From an uncultured Spirochaetales bacterium (GTDB lineage: Bacteria; Spirochaetota; Spirochaetia; Sphaerochaetales; Sphaerochaetaceae): a stretch of DNA of 64,000 bases. The notes beneath the pieces were generated by a model. It was not told the origin of the DNA and ran no database searches. It saw only the letters and a list, made by a program, of their open reading frames with translations. Position numbers and translations under genes: made by a program. Numbering within the stretch: position 1 is the stretch's first letter; each line of letters opens with the position of its first letter. The stretch spans positions 1 to 64,000 of the forward strand of contig CALXOO010000005.1 in assembly GCA_944390045.1 (NCBI GenBank), in the 5' to 3' direction. Shown in pieces: positions 41,187-50,243 of this stretch.

Positions 41187-41983
41187 TGTCCGTCTCCTGA
41201 ATGGATGAAACGTCTGAACATCTCATCGTTTGAACGGTTTTTCCGTCCCCGCTCCCTTTCCTCGACATAACGCCTCACCTGTTCTTCCGCATCAGGGATG
41301 TCTCCGGCGTAAGTTATCTTGCGGTTCGCCTCATCCCCCTCGCTGACCAGGCATTCGTTTCCGGCCCTGATGAAGACCTCGGCGTCATCGGTCGCACTGT
41401 TTCCTTCCGCTGATCTGTGGGCCTCCAGGAGCCTGCTGAAGCTGAAGATCTGCGGAGTCTGGACTCTGACAAGTCCGCGCCTGTCAGTCGTCTCGATGAT
41501 TCTCCCCTCCGCATCTATTCTCCTGATCGAGTCAGTGACGGCGAGGGCCGGGACAGCTCCTCCTGCCTGCCAGGCAAGTGCCATGGTCCTGATGATTAGC
41601 TCCGGAGTGGTGAAGGGGCGTGCCCCGTCCTGGATCGCGACGAGCTCCATCGGGATATCGAGTCCGGCCAGCGCCTCGAGGGCCAGATGCACTGACTCCT
41701 GTCTTGTGCTGCCTCCCGGGATGAAGAGCATCGGTATCGATGCGATGTCAGCCAGATCCTCCAGCGCGACGACTGCCTCGTCCTCGCAGCCCTTCCTGCA
41801 TGTGACGACCATGGCGGAGAGCCCCGGTATCTCAAAAAAGGGTTCGGCAGCCCGGTAGAGAATGCTGTGTCCGTCTATTTTCAGGAATTCTTTTTTCACA
41901 TCCTGCGCACCCTCAAGGCCGCAGTTGAAGCGCAGGGATGAGCCTGCCGCCGTCAGAACAAGCGCGAATGGTGGTATGGACAT
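41183..41983 (-). CDS. ispD: 2-C-methyl-D-erythritol 4-phosphate cytidylyltransferase
   Basis: The 266-residue enzyme makes CDP-methylerythritol in the MEP pathway. ALVLTAAGSSLRF (about residues 7-19) is the CTP-binding loop, AIQDGARPF (about 115-123) and VQTPQIFSFS (about 175) are family motifs. The protein has a C-terminal extension of about 25 charged residues beyond usual IspD. It starts 1 base after the carD stop, forming carD-ispD-ispF. Confidence 0.95.
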   Translation of the reverse strand: MSIPPFALVLTAAGSSLRFNCGLEGAQDVKKEFLKIDGHSILYRAAEPFFEIPGLSAMVVTCRKGCEDEAVVALEDLADIASIPMLFIPGGSTRQESVHLALEALAGLDIPMELVAIQDGARPFTTPELIIRTMALAWQAGGAVPALAVTDSIRRIDAEGRIIETTDRRGLVRVQTPQIFSFSRLLEAHRSAEGNSATDDAEVFIRAGNECLVSEGDEANRKITYAGDIPDAEEQVRRYVEERERGRKNRSNDEMFRRFIHSGDGQ

Positions 41984-41984
41984 A

Positions 41985-42488
41985 CTATTTTTCCAACTGA
42001 GAGAGGATCATGGTCGAGATTTCATCCCTGTCTTTCTTGAGTGCGTAGCTGGACTCATCAATGAGCAGTTCGAGCGCATTTTCGTAGAGTTTCCGCTCCT
42101 GGACGGGAAGTTCCTTGATCTTCGAACGATGGTACAGGCTTTGAACCACTTTTGCAATCGCGCCTATGGTGCCTGTGCGGATCAGCTCCTGGTTGCGCTG
42201 GTAGCGGAGCTTCCAGTCCGCAGGAAGGCTCTCTGCCTTGCCTGCCATGCCGTCAATGGCCTTCAGAGCCTCATCACGCGAGACGATGGAGCGCACACCC
42301 ATCTCCTTTGCCCGGTCAACCGGGATCAGGAGCGTCATGTCTGACTGCGAGAGGTAGATGGCATAGTACAGGATGCTCACTCCATCCTTGATCCTCTCCC
42401 TGATGGCTTGTATTATTCCCAGTCCCTGCTGGGGGTAGACCACAGGCTGTCCTATGGCGAAGGCTGTTTTTCCTCTCTTTGCATCCAT
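41985..42488 (-). CDS. CarD/CdnL-like transcription factor
   Basis: The 167-residue protein has the CarD RNA polymerase-interacting Tudor-like domain (FAIGQPVVYPQQGLGIIQAI, about residues 10-29, then YYAIYLSQSDMTLLIPVDRA) and a helical DNA-binding C-terminal domain with DWKLRYQRN. CarD stabilises promoter open complexes, notably at rRNA promoters. There is no ribosome-binding site; TAAAAT ends 6 bases before the ATG. It leads the isoprenoid genes. Confidence 0.92.
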   Translation of the reverse strand: MDAKRGKTAFAIGQPVVYPQQGLGIIQAIRERIKDGVSILYYAIYLSQSDMTLLIPVDRAKEMGVRSIVSRDEALKAIDGMAGKAESLPADWKLRYQRNQELIRTGTIGAIAKVVQSLYHRSKIKELPVQERKLYENALELLIDESSYALKKDRDEISTMILSQLEK

Positions 42489-42494
42489 AAGCCA

Positions 42495-42523
42495 ATTTTA
42501 CACCCAAAATGAGTGAAAAACAA
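42495..42523 (-). promoter_or_regulatory. Promoter for a possibly leaderless carD-ispDF mRNA
   Basis: On the minus strand TTGTTT (42523-42518), 17 bases, then TAAAAT (42500-42495), which ends 6 bases before the ATG. Confidence 0.55.
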
Positions 42524-42622
42524 CCTGCATCCTTTTTGATTATAATGTTTTAGAGGCCGGATTCAGCCGTTTCTCCGTTTCTGAGGCAAATATTCTACCA
42601 CGAAAAAGCAAGGCTTTCTATG

Positions 42623-42651
42623 TGGAAAAAGCTTTAATGGTAATCTATACT
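42623..42651 (+). promoter_or_regulatory. Promoter for a possibly leaderless malQ mRNA
   Basis: TGGAAA (42623-42628), 17 bases, then TATACT (42646-42651), which ends 7 bases before the malQ ATG. No Shine-Dalgarno follows. Confidence 0.55.
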
Positions 42652-42658
42652 TCCAGCC

Positions 42659-44164
42659 ATGAGAGACAAAGACAGAAAGACCGGAGTGCTGCTCCATCCG
42701 ACCAGCCTGCCCGGCAAGTGGGGAATCGGAGACCTGGGCGAGGCCGCCTTCAGGTTCGTTGACAAGCTGGAGGAGGCCGGCGTGCGCCTCTGGCAGACGC
42801 TTCCGCTCGGACCTACGGGCTTTGGCGACAGCCCCTATGCGGCCAGATCCACTTTTGCGGGAAACGAACTGCTGATCAGTCTGGACCGGCTTTATGAAGA
42901 AGGCTATCTGGACCTTGTGGATATCCTGATCCACCCTCAGGCGGGAGAGAGGGTTGACTACGGCCTGGCCCGCCAGATAAAGATGCCTCTTCTCGCCAAG
43001 GCTGCGCGCACTTTCCTAGAGGAGAGGGCGAATGACTATGATGATTTCTGCCGTGAAAAGGCTTGGTGGCTTGATGACTATGCCCTCTACCAGGTCCTGT
43101 GTGAACAGTACAACGACTCCAGATGGTTCAGCGTCTGGGACGAGGAGCTGAGAAGACGTGATGAGAAGGCTCTTTCTGAGGAGAGGATGAGACATGCGGA
43201 TGAGATCGAGCTCTACAAGGTCTATCAGTATTTCTTCTTCAGACAGTGGAAGGAACTCAAGGCGCATGCGAATGGAAAGGGCATAAGCATAATCGGGGAT
43301 ATCCCGATTTTCGTCGCCCCGGATTCAGTGGACGCCTGGACAAACGTGAAGCTGCTGAAGATTGATGAGAATGGCCGCCAGGAAGTCTCATCCGGTGTCC
43401 CGCCAGATGCCTTCTCGGCAACAGGCCAGCTGTGGGGCAACCCGCTGTACCGCTGGAGCGAGCATGAGAAGACGGGCTTTGCCTGGTGGATCAGCCGCGT
43501 GCGCGAGACGCTGGAGTTGTGTGATATCGTCCGCATAGACCACTTCCGCGGCCTTGCCGCATGCTGGGAAGTGCCTGCGGGAGAAGAGACTGCCATGAAT
43601 GGCAAATGGGTTCCCAGTCCTGGTCAGAAGCTTCTGGACGCGCTCAGGGGAGCTCTTGGCCCTAAGCTGCCGATCATAGCGGAGGATCTCGGCGTAATAA
43701 CAGAGGATGTCGAGAAGCTCAGGGACGACAACGGCCTGCCCGGCATGAAGATACTCCAGTTCGCATTCTCGGTTGATGAGCGGGACGGAGAGCTTGATGC
43801 GGGAAACGCGTATCTTCCCCACAACGTGGATGAGAACAGCGTCATGTATACGGGTACACATGACAATGACACCACACTCGGCTGGTATCTGTCACAGAGC
43901 GACAAGATGAAGGACATTGTCCGCCGCTACTACGAGGCAGGGGATGAGGACATTGTCTACCGCTTTATCCGCGCCGCCCTCTCATCCCGCTCGCGCTATG
44001 CCATCATTCCGTTCCAGGATGTGCTTGGACTGGGCAGTGACGCAAGGATGAACGTGCCTTCGACCTGCGGCACCTCAAACTGGTCCTGGAGGATGAGCCA
44101 GGGCATGCTTGATGATGACAACTTCGGCCGCCTGAAGTATTACATCAGGATGTACAACAGGTGA
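42659..44164 (+). CDS. malQ: 4-alpha-glucanotransferase
   Basis: The 501-residue glycoside hydrolase family 77 enzyme disproportionates maltodextrins and glycogen-derived glucans. HPTSLPGKWGIGDLG (about residues 12-26) is the family start, IVRIDHFRGLAACWEVP (about 290-306) contains the nucleophile Asp, IIAEDLGVIT (about 340) the acid/base Glu and YTGTHDNDTTLGW (about 398) the third acidic residue. It overlaps rsmE by 4 bases. Confidence 0.95.
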   Translation: MRDKDRKTGVLLHPTSLPGKWGIGDLGEAAFRFVDKLEEAGVRLWQTLPLGPTGFGDSPYAARSTFAGNELLISLDRLYEEGYLDLVDILIHPQAGERVDYGLARQIKMPLLAKAARTFLEERANDYDDFCREKAWWLDDYALYQVLCEQYNDSRWFSVWDEELRRRDEKALSEERMRHADEIELYKVYQYFFFRQWKELKAHANGKGISIIGDIPIFVAPDSVDAWTNVKLLKIDENGRQEVSSGVPPDAFSATGQLWGNPLYRWSEHEKTGFAWWISRVRETLELCDIVRIDHFRGLAACWEVPAGEETAMNGKWVPSPGQKLLDALRGALGPKLPIIAEDLGVITEDVEKLRDDNGLPGMKILQFAFSVDERDGELDAGNAYLPHNVDENSVMYTGTHDNDTTLGWYLSQSDKMKDIVRRYYEAGDEDIVYRFIRAALSSRSRYAIIPFQDVLGLGSDARMNVPSTCGTSNWSWRMSQGMLDDDNFGRLKYYIRMYNR

Positions 44165-44868
44165 ACATCATACTCTTTGACTCCGGCTGCACCCGCTTCG
44201 GCGGGAAGGATGAGCGTTACAGACATATAAGGGATGTCCTCCGCCTGAGGGAGGGGGACAGCTTCAAGGCCGGCATCATCAATGGTGACAGGGGGATGGC
44301 CACTATAACTGACTTCGGCCCTGACGGACTCTCATTCTCATTTGCTCCGGAAGGTCCTGATTCCTCGCTCTTCCCTCTCTATGTCATTCTGGCCGCGGTC
44401 CGCCCGATCTGCATGAAGCGCATCCTCAGGGAGCTTGTCTCTCTCGGGGCCGGACGTCTTGTGATCTGCACAAGCGAGCTGGGTGAGAGAAGCTATCTTG
44501 AGAGCGGACTCTACCGGAGCGGAGAGTACCGGGACATAATGCTCAACGGCGCCATGCAGAGCGGTCATACAGGAGTGCCGGAGGTGCTTTTCCCGGCAGG
44601 TCTGGCAAAGGCGCTAGACTGTGTGGAAGACGCACAGGTCAGGCTCTGCCTTGATGTGGCCGGAACAACGGCTTCCCTCTCATCTGTTCCCTCCGGCAGC
44701 CCGCTTGCCATCGCAATCGGCGGAGAACGAGGCTGGACTGACAGGGAAAGGAAGCTTTTCGATTCCAGGGGCTTTATCAGGACCGGACTTGGAAATAGAA
44801 TACTCAGAAGCGAGACGGCGGCCGTCGCCGCCGCGGCCCTGGCACTTGGCCGCATGAATTTGATTTAG
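44161..44868 (+). CDS. rsmE: 16S rRNA (uracil-1498-N3)-methyltransferase
   Basis: The 235-residue SPOUT-fold methyltransferase modifies U1498 of 16S rRNA with S-adenosylmethionine. The trefoil-knot motifs AIGGERGWTDRE (about residues 182-193) and LGNRILRSETAA (about 209-220) are clear, after an N-terminal PUA-like RNA-binding domain. The GTG start overlaps the malQ stop. Confidence 0.93.
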   Translation: MNIILFDSGCTRFGGKDERYRHIRDVLRLREGDSFKAGIINGDRGMATITDFGPDGLSFSFAPEGPDSSLFPLYVILAAVRPICMKRILRELVSLGAGRLVICTSELGERSYLESGLYRSGEYRDIMLNGAMQSGHTGVPEVLFPAGLAKALDCVEDAQVRLCLDVAGTTASLSSVPSGSPLAIAIGGERGWTDRERKLFDSRGFIRTGLGNRILRSETAAVAAAALALGRMNLI

Positions 44869-44878
44869 GAGATCTGAT

Positions 44879-45700
44879 ATGGCACATTGTGTAGTGGAGG
44901 AGGCAGAGGCCGTCCTCGATAAGAGTTTTCCCGTTCTCGACAAGGGCTTTGTCCGCCTTGTGGACTATCTCGGATCGGACCAGAGGATTGTCCAGAGCGC
45001 CAGAGTGAGCTATGGCGAGGGGACCAAGACCTACCGCCAGGACAAGGGGCTGATCAATTACCTGATGCGCAATGACCATACCTCTCCGTTCGAGCAGGTC
45101 GTGTTCACCTTTCACATCAAGGCTCCGATCTTTGTCGCCAGGCAGTGGGTCCGCCACCGTACTGCAAGGATGAACGAGATCAGCGGACGCTATTCCGTAA
45201 TGAAAGATGAAGTGTACGCACCGTCTGCTGACGCCATCGCACTCCAGAGCGAGGACAACAAGCAGGGCAGGAAGGATGAGCCTGTGGATGAAGCACTCGC
45301 CGCCAGAGTCTCTGCTCTGCTGTCCGGCAATGCAAAGAACACCTTCGACACCTACCATGAGCTGCTTGATCTGGGAATTGCCAGAGAACTTGCGAGGATT
45401 AATCTTCCTCTGTCCATCTACACGGAGTTCTACTGGGAGATAGACCTGCACAATCTCTTTCACTTCCTCCAGCTGAGGCTGGACCACCATGCCCAGAGGG
45501 AGATCAGGGAGTATGCCGAAGTCATGCTTGAACTTGTGAGGAAGGTCTGTCCGATCGCCACTGAGGCCTTTGAGAATCACCGTCTGAACGGCAGGAGCTT
45601 CAGTGCCGATGAGGTTGAGGCCATCCGTGCGATGAGCCGTGGAGAGTCAAATCCGCTTGAGGGCAGAGCCCTTGAGATTTTCCTGGAAAAGCTGAAATGA
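44879..45700 (+). CDS. thyX: Flavin-dependent thymidylate synthase
   Basis: The 273-residue enzyme makes dTMP from dUMP using methylene-tetrahydrofolate, FAD and NADPH. The ThyX motif appears as RHRTARMNEISGRY (about residues 92-105; the usual form has Ser in the sixth position, here Ala). ARINLPLSIYTEFYWEIDLHNL and a nucleotide-binding C-terminal helix are also present. AGGAG precedes the ATG. Confidence 0.95.
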   Translation: MAHCVVEEAEAVLDKSFPVLDKGFVRLVDYLGSDQRIVQSARVSYGEGTKTYRQDKGLINYLMRNDHTSPFEQVVFTFHIKAPIFVARQWVRHRTARMNEISGRYSVMKDEVYAPSADAIALQSEDNKQGRKDEPVDEALAARVSALLSGNAKNTFDTYHELLDLGIARELARINLPLSIYTEFYWEIDLHNLFHFLQLRLDHHAQREIREYAEVMLELVRKVCPIATEAFENHRLNGRSFSADEVEAIRAMSRGESNPLEGRALEIFLEKLK

Positions 45701-46077
45701 CGTCCTCAGAGACTGCCTTCTTCACCGGAAAGCCTGAGGCGCTTTCCCTCTATGAGGTCTTCCGCACAAGGCTTCTTGAGATCTGTCCGCAGGCGGAGAT
45801 CAGGGTGGGCAGGACTCAGATAGGCTTCTATAATCCCCGTTTTTTCTCTGCCGTGTCCTTCCTGCCTGCAAGGAAGGCAAAGGACAGACCGCGGGAGTTC
45901 ATCACAGTCACATTCGGTCTGGCTTACAGAAATGACAGCCCAAGGATAGATGTCGCCACGGAACCGTATCCGGACAGGTGGACACACCATATTCTTATCG
46001 CCTCGGCTGACCAGATAGATGATGAGCTCATGTCATGGGTGGCGGAAGCTGCTGATTTCAGCGAGGCCAAGCGTTGA
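45697..46077 (+). CDS. Small DUF5655-like protein
   Basis: The 126-residue protein resembles the DUF5655/DUF1801-type fold: a FFTGKPEALSLYEVF start, a TQIGFYNPRFFSAVSF strand pair and an FITVTFGL strand. Its role is unknown. It overlaps thyX and the glycosylase gene by 4 bases each, so it is translated with them. Confidence 0.6.
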   Translation: MTSSETAFFTGKPEALSLYEVFRTRLLEICPQAEIRVGRTQIGFYNPRFFSAVSFLPARKAKDRPREFITVTFGLAYRNDSPRIDVATEPYPDRWTHHILIASADQIDDELMSWVAEAADFSEAKR

Positions 46078-46712
46078 GCCCCTGCGGATTTCTCAGACTG
46101 CTTTCTTCTGTTCACGGCCCTGTTTCCTGGTGGTCTGATGATCCCTATCAGGTGATCGTCGAGGCTGTCATTGTGCAGAATACCGCCTGGGAGAATGTGC
46201 TTGCCGTGCGCAGGTCATTGAGCGGAAAGCTGTCTCCCGGATGGCTGTCGGCTCTTTCTGATGAAGAGCTGCATGAAGCGATACGTCCCTGCGGTTTTCA
46301 GAAGGCCAAGGGTGCCTGTCTCAGGTCACTGACCGCCTGGTTCCTGGAGAATGAGGACAGGGTCCGCTGCCTTGAGACGGAACAGATCCGGGATGAACTT
46401 ATGCTGATACGCGGTGTCGGACGTGAGACCGCCGATGTCATCCTACTCTACGCTTTTCACTGGCCTGTCTTTGTCACAGACGCTTACAGCCGCCGCATAC
46501 TTGGCCGTTTCGGCTTCTCTTTCAGCAGCGATGATATGATCAGGGACTATTTTGAAGGTTCACTCGGCACACAGGAGCTTGGAAGCCTTCACTGGCTCAT
46601 CCTTGAGACGGGGCGGACCTGGTGCCGCAAGAGTCCCCGCTGCCATCAGTGTCCCCTGGCATCTTCCTGCGCTACAGGGTCTGCAGCTCAGCCGAATACC
46701 AGATTGGGATAA
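46074..46712 (+). CDS. Endonuclease III-like DNA glycosylase without the catalytic lysine
   Basis: The 212-residue protein has the helix-hairpin-helix LIRGVGRETADVI (about residues 113-125), the catalytic Asp in VFVTDAYSRRIL and the C-terminal Fe-S loop CRKSPRCHQCPLASSC. In Nth the hairpin reads GVGxKTA with the lyase Lys; here Glu replaces it, so it should be a monofunctional glycosylase like MutY or the 3-methyladenine glycosylases of this superfamily. It starts at TTG in a 4-base overlap, and its end overlaps the convergent gene by 25 bases. Confidence 0.85.
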   Translation: MSPCGFLRLLSSVHGPVSWWSDDPYQVIVEAVIVQNTAWENVLAVRRSLSGKLSPGWLSALSDEELHEAIRPCGFQKAKGACLRSLTAWFLENEDRVRCLETEQIRDELMLIRGVGRETADVILLYAFHWPVFVTDAYSRRILGRFGFSFSSDDMIRDYFEGSLGTQELGSLHWLILETGRTWCRKSPRCHQCPLASSCATGSAAQPNTRLG

Positions 46713-47629
46713 ATCCGCTCCATCCTGGAGTCTGGGAACCTCTCGTCGAGCATCACCTCAAGGCCGTTTGACGGAGCCTTCCCCTCTATGCGCTCGCTCC
46801 AGCGGTAGACGGCCACTGCCGAGACCGCACTGTTGTAGAGCATGAAGATCAGCAGCACCCAGACCAGACCCTTGCCGATGCTGTTCGGTATGGCGAGGAT
46901 CCAGACCGACAGCCTCGGGTAGAGGGACTTCACCCAGAATACGCCGAGAAAGCCCCAGAAAATCGAATACAGCAGACAGATCCTGCCGTTGAGGTTCAGC
47001 GGTACGTTGGAATAATCCCAGCTTGTCGAGCCGAATATGAGTTCCTGGAAGAATGAGCAGGCATATTCAACCACGCTTCCGGTCACAAAGCCTCCGATGA
47101 AGGAGTAGAGCGCAGAGCGGTTCCTGTAGCGGTACAGTGTCAGGGACAGGCAGAGTGCGCCCAGTCCGTAGACCAGGTTGAAGGGACCGTATACCAGCCC
47201 TGAGCGGCTCTCGATGTACCCATGTCGCAGCAGACACCAGATCAGTTCCACCACCACTCCTGCGAAGGACCCTATGAAGAGGATCAGGAAGAGTTTGTAG
47301 AAGTTGTTTCCCCGGGCGAAGTGGTCACCCTTGCGCTCCATGTAGTCAATCGTGCCGTTGGCCGGCGCGCGGCGGATAAGGAAGGCCTTTTTCGTACTGT
47401 TCTCAGTATCCTTGCGCCTTGCCTCCAGCTCGTCAGCGTTGTCATGCAGGAAGCTTGCCCAGGAGCGTGCGTCTTCCTCCCGCCTGTTCATCCTCTCTAC
47501 AGTTTTCTCGATGTCCCTGTACAGCTTCTGCTGCTCCTTCTCATCAAGCTTGTCTATCTGTGCCAGCTGGTCATAGTAGTTTTCCAGTCTGAGCCTGATG
47601 CTCTCCTGCCGTGCCTCTCTGGTGCTCAT
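46688..47629 (-). CDS. Membrane protein of the putative ABC transporter type IV (CmpB-like) family
   Basis: The 313-residue protein has a charged, coiled-coil-prone N-terminus (about residues 1-95) followed by five or six membrane helices. GSFAGVVVELIWCLLRHGYIESRSG and YGPFNLVYGLGALCL are typical of PF06541-like proteins, whose function is uncertain. The ATG at 47629 overlaps the esterase stop as ATGA with GAGGA immediately before it. Confidence 0.75.
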   Translation of the reverse strand: MSTREARQESIRLRLENYYDQLAQIDKLDEKEQQKLYRDIEKTVERMNRREEDARSWASFLHDNADELEARRKDTENSTKKAFLIRRAPANGTIDYMERKGDHFARGNNFYKLFLILFIGSFAGVVVELIWCLLRHGYIESRSGLVYGPFNLVYGLGALCLSLTLYRYRNRSALYSFIGGFVTGSVVEYACSFFQELIFGSTSWDYSNVPLNLNGRICLLYSIFWGFLGVFWVKSLYPRLSVWILAIPNSIGKGLVWVLLIFMLYNSAVSAVAVYRWSERIEGKAPSNGLEVMLDERFPDSRMERIYPNLVFG

Positions 47630-48387
47630 TCCTCGTATCTCCATATTTTGAAAAGCCAGTCCAGCGCAAGAGGAAACCATCTCGCGAAGTCCGGGTTGCG
47701 TGTTCCCACCTCACCTGTTCCCACCGAGCTTCCATGCACGGCGGAAGGGAAGATGTGGAGCTCAAAGGGCACGCCGTTTTGTGAGAGCGCGGATGCCATG
47801 AGCAGGCTGTTCTCCACGCTGACGGTCCTGTCGTCTGCGCTTGTGAAGATGAATGAGGGCAGGGTGGACTGATCCACACGCGTCTCTATTGAGTATTCCT
47901 GACGCTCTTCCTGAGTCCGGCACAGCATGTCAAAGGAAGCCTGATGGGCCCATGTGCCGCTGGTTATGACAGGGTATCCGAGTATCATGGCTGACAGATG
48001 GAGTCCTTTTCTTATCGTGCCGTAACTGGCAGCGAGGTGGCCTCCTGCGGAAAAGCCGATCACGGCCATCCGCGTTCTGTCCACGCCATAGTCTTCCGCC
48101 CTGTCGTGAATCTCGTCAACCAGGGCGCTGAGCGTTTCCAGCGGGCTTTCCTTCCGGATGTCCTTGCCTACCGGATAGTGCAGGATGAAACAGTTGACTG
48201 CATGCGACAGGAAGCGCAGAGCCACCGGCTCTCCCTCCCTGGGAGAGATGTGGTTGTAGCCTCCTCCCGGAAGCACTATGAGGGCAGGATGCGCCCTGTG
48301 GCTCTCACATATGCCGCTGAGGTCTTCGCAGAGAAGGCAGTCCGCCCTGCTGCCCAGCCTCCCGACCCGGATTTGTCTCACTGTCAT
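47626..48387 (-). CDS. Alpha/beta hydrolase, acetyl-esterase-like
   Basis: The 253-residue protein has the oxyanion segment LIVLPGGGYNHISPREGEP (about residues 36-54), the nucleophile elbow GFSAGGHLA (about 114-122) and the catalytic His in the SAVHGSS stretch (about 214), as in BD-FAE/acetylxylan esterase-like hydrolases. There is no signal peptide, so it acts in the cytoplasm, perhaps deacetylating sugars. TATATT ends 9 bases before the ATG, without a Shine-Dalgarno. Confidence 0.85.
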   Translation of the reverse strand: MTVRQIRVGRLGSRADCLLCEDLSGICESHRAHPALIVLPGGGYNHISPREGEPVALRFLSHAVNCFILHYPVGKDIRKESPLETLSALVDEIHDRAEDYGVDRTRMAVIGFSAGGHLAASYGTIRKGLHLSAMILGYPVITSGTWAHQASFDMLCRTQEERQEYSIETRVDQSTLPSFIFTSADDRTVSVENSLLMASALSQNGVPFELHIFPSAVHGSSVGTGEVGTRNPDFARWFPLALDWLFKIWRYEE

Positions 48388-48454
48388 GAGTTAAAGAATA
48401 TAGTGGGGAAAGACGCTTGTGAAGTGTATTGTTCCAGAAAACGCATTTTCAGGC

Positions 48455-48460
48455 TATCTT
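48455..48460 (+). promoter_or_regulatory. -10-like hexamer directly in front of uvrC
   Basis: TATCTT ends 7 bases before the uvrC ATG. The GGAG inside this gap is only one base from the ATG, too close to act as a Shine-Dalgarno. Confidence 0.4.
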
Positions 48461-48467
48461 TTGGAGT

Positions 48468-50243
48468 ATGAGTGCAAAGGATCAGGCTCACGCCCTTCCG
48501 GAGAATCCGGGAATTTACATGATGAAGAACAGCGAGGACAAGGTAATTTACGTCGGCAAGGCGAAGAACCTGCGGCGCCGTGTCTCCAGCTATTTCCTTC
48601 CGAACCGGGATGCCAAGACCAGCGCCCTGGTGGCCAAGATTGACCATATAGACTACATCATCACCGGAAACGAGTATGAGGCCCTGGTCCTTGAGAACAA
48701 CCTGATCAAGAAGTACAACCCGCACTACAACATACTTCTGAAGGATGGCAAGAGCTATCCGATGATAAAGGTGACCAAGGAGAGGTTCCCGCGTGTGTAC
48801 AAGACGCGCAGGATCATTGATGACGGATCATCTTATTACGGACCCTTCAGTGCCACCGGTGCCCTTGAGACCTATCTGGACCTGATACGTGACAATTACC
48901 CGCTCCGCCTCTGTTCGGGTCCTGTGGAGAGGCACCATACGAGTTGTCTGTACTACCACATACACAAGTGCTCGGCGCCCTGCATCGGGGCAATCAGCGA
49001 GAAGGATTACAAGGTCTATGTGGATGAGATACAGGACTTCCTGTCCGGAAATGACGTGTCGCTTGTCCAGCGCCTGCAGAGTGAGATGAGGCAGGCTGCC
49101 CGTGATCTCAGGTTTGAGGAAGCGGCGAAGAAGCGGGACCTGGTCCAGGCACTGGAGTCGATCGGCAAGGCACAGAGTGTCGAGACGGCACTGTGTGATG
49201 ACAGCCGCGACTATGCCGCGGTTGCGCTGCGCGGCAACCTCTGCACTGTCGCGATCATCCAGCTGAGGGACGGACGCGTGATAGGCAAGGCCCTTTACAG
49301 GGCGGAGACGATGGGCGATGAGACTGAGGTCCTGCTGAGCTTCCTGATCCAGTATTACAGTGATGGCGAGAATCTTCCGAAAGAGCTCTATGTGAACCAG
49401 GAGATAGATTCAGACCTGATCGCCGGCTACTTCCGCAAGGAACTGGGGGTTCCGCTTTACATCGGATTTCCTAAGGACGGCAGACACTATCGCATCCTGC
49501 GCATGGCGGAAGTCAATGCCGGAGAGGATGTGGACAAGCGACTGGGCCGGATCGACAATGGAGAGGCCCTGGACGAGCTCGCGTGCTATCTGGGGCTGGA
49601 TCACAGACCTGTTTACATCGAGGGCTTCGACATCGCCCAGCTGGCCGGAAAGTACACGACAGCCAGCTGCATAGTCTTCAGGGACGGTAATCCTTCTGTC
49701 AAGGATTATCGGCGCTTCAACATGAAGACTCTCGAGGGACGCATTGATGACTTCCAGTCAATGAGGGAGGCCGTCAGCCGGCGCTACTCACGTCTGCTCA
49801 ACGAGCAGCGTCCCCTGCCGGATCTGATTATGGTAGATGGAGGAAAGGGGCAGGTCCACAGCGCGATAGACGAGCTTGAGGCACTGGGCCTGGACTATAT
49901 TCCTGTCGTGGGGCTTGCGGAACGTAATGAGGAGATTGTGTTTCCCGACGACAGACCGAATCTGGTGCTCGATAAGGCTGATCCCGCACTCAGGATTCTC
50001 ATTGCCCTCAGGGATGAGTGCCACCGCTTCGCAACCAGCGCGAACCAGAGGATGAGGAGCCGTGATGCCGGCTTTGCCCTCCTGCAGTCCGTGGAAGGAG
50101 TCGGCAGGAAGCGTGCCGAGATGATCATGAAGGAATGCGGTTCAATAGAGGGGCTTCTGGAAATGGGCCCTAGCGAGCTTGCCAGGAAGACATCAATTCC
50201 GCTCACTGTGGCCGAGAGGATTGTCAAGCAGCTCACGCTCTAG
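48468..50243 (+). CDS. uvrC: Excinuclease ABC subunit C
   Basis: The 591-residue nuclease makes both incisions in nucleotide excision repair. It has the GIY-YIG domain (NPGIYMMKN ... VIYVGKAKNLRRRVSSYF, about residues 11-40), a UVR motif (about 205-240), the RNase H-like 3' domain with DGGKGQVHSA (about 463) and a C-terminal helix-hairpin-helix. I use the ATG at 48468 (MSAKDQAHAL), the family start; the open frame begins 13 codons earlier. Its last 51 bases overlap holA on the other strand. Confidence 0.95.
   Translation: MSAKDQAHALPENPGIYMMKNSEDKVIYVGKAKNLRRRVSSYFLPNRDAKTSALVAKIDHIDYIITGNEYEALVLENNLIKKYNPHYNILLKDGKSYPMIKVTKERFPRVYKTRRIIDDGSSYYGPFSATGALETYLDLIRDNYPLRLCSGPVERHHTSCLYYHIHKCSAPCIGAISEKDYKVYVDEIQDFLSGNDVSLVQRLQSEMRQAARDLRFEEAAKKRDLVQALESIGKAQSVETALCDDSRDYAAVALRGNLCTVAIIQLRDGRVIGKALYRAETMGDETEVLLSFLIQYYSDGENLPKELYVNQEIDSDLIAGYFRKELGVPLYIGFPKDGRHYRILRMAEVNAGEDVDKRLGRIDNGEALDELACYLGLDHRPVYIEGFDIAQLAGKYTTASCIVFRDGNPSVKDYRRFNMKTLEGRIDDFQSMREAVSRRYSRLLNEQRPLPDLIMVDGGKGQVHSAIDELEALGLDYIPVVGLAERNEEIVFPDDRPNLVLDKADPALRILIALRDECHRFATSANQRMRSRDAGFALLQSVEGVGRKRAEMIMKECGSIEGLLEMGPSELARKTSIPLTVAERIVKQLTL

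Noticed and set aside
47222-47872. 216-codon plus-strand frame across the CmpB-like and esterase genes
   Set aside because: It spans two real minus-strand genes that are joined by an ATGA overlap and carry family motifs.
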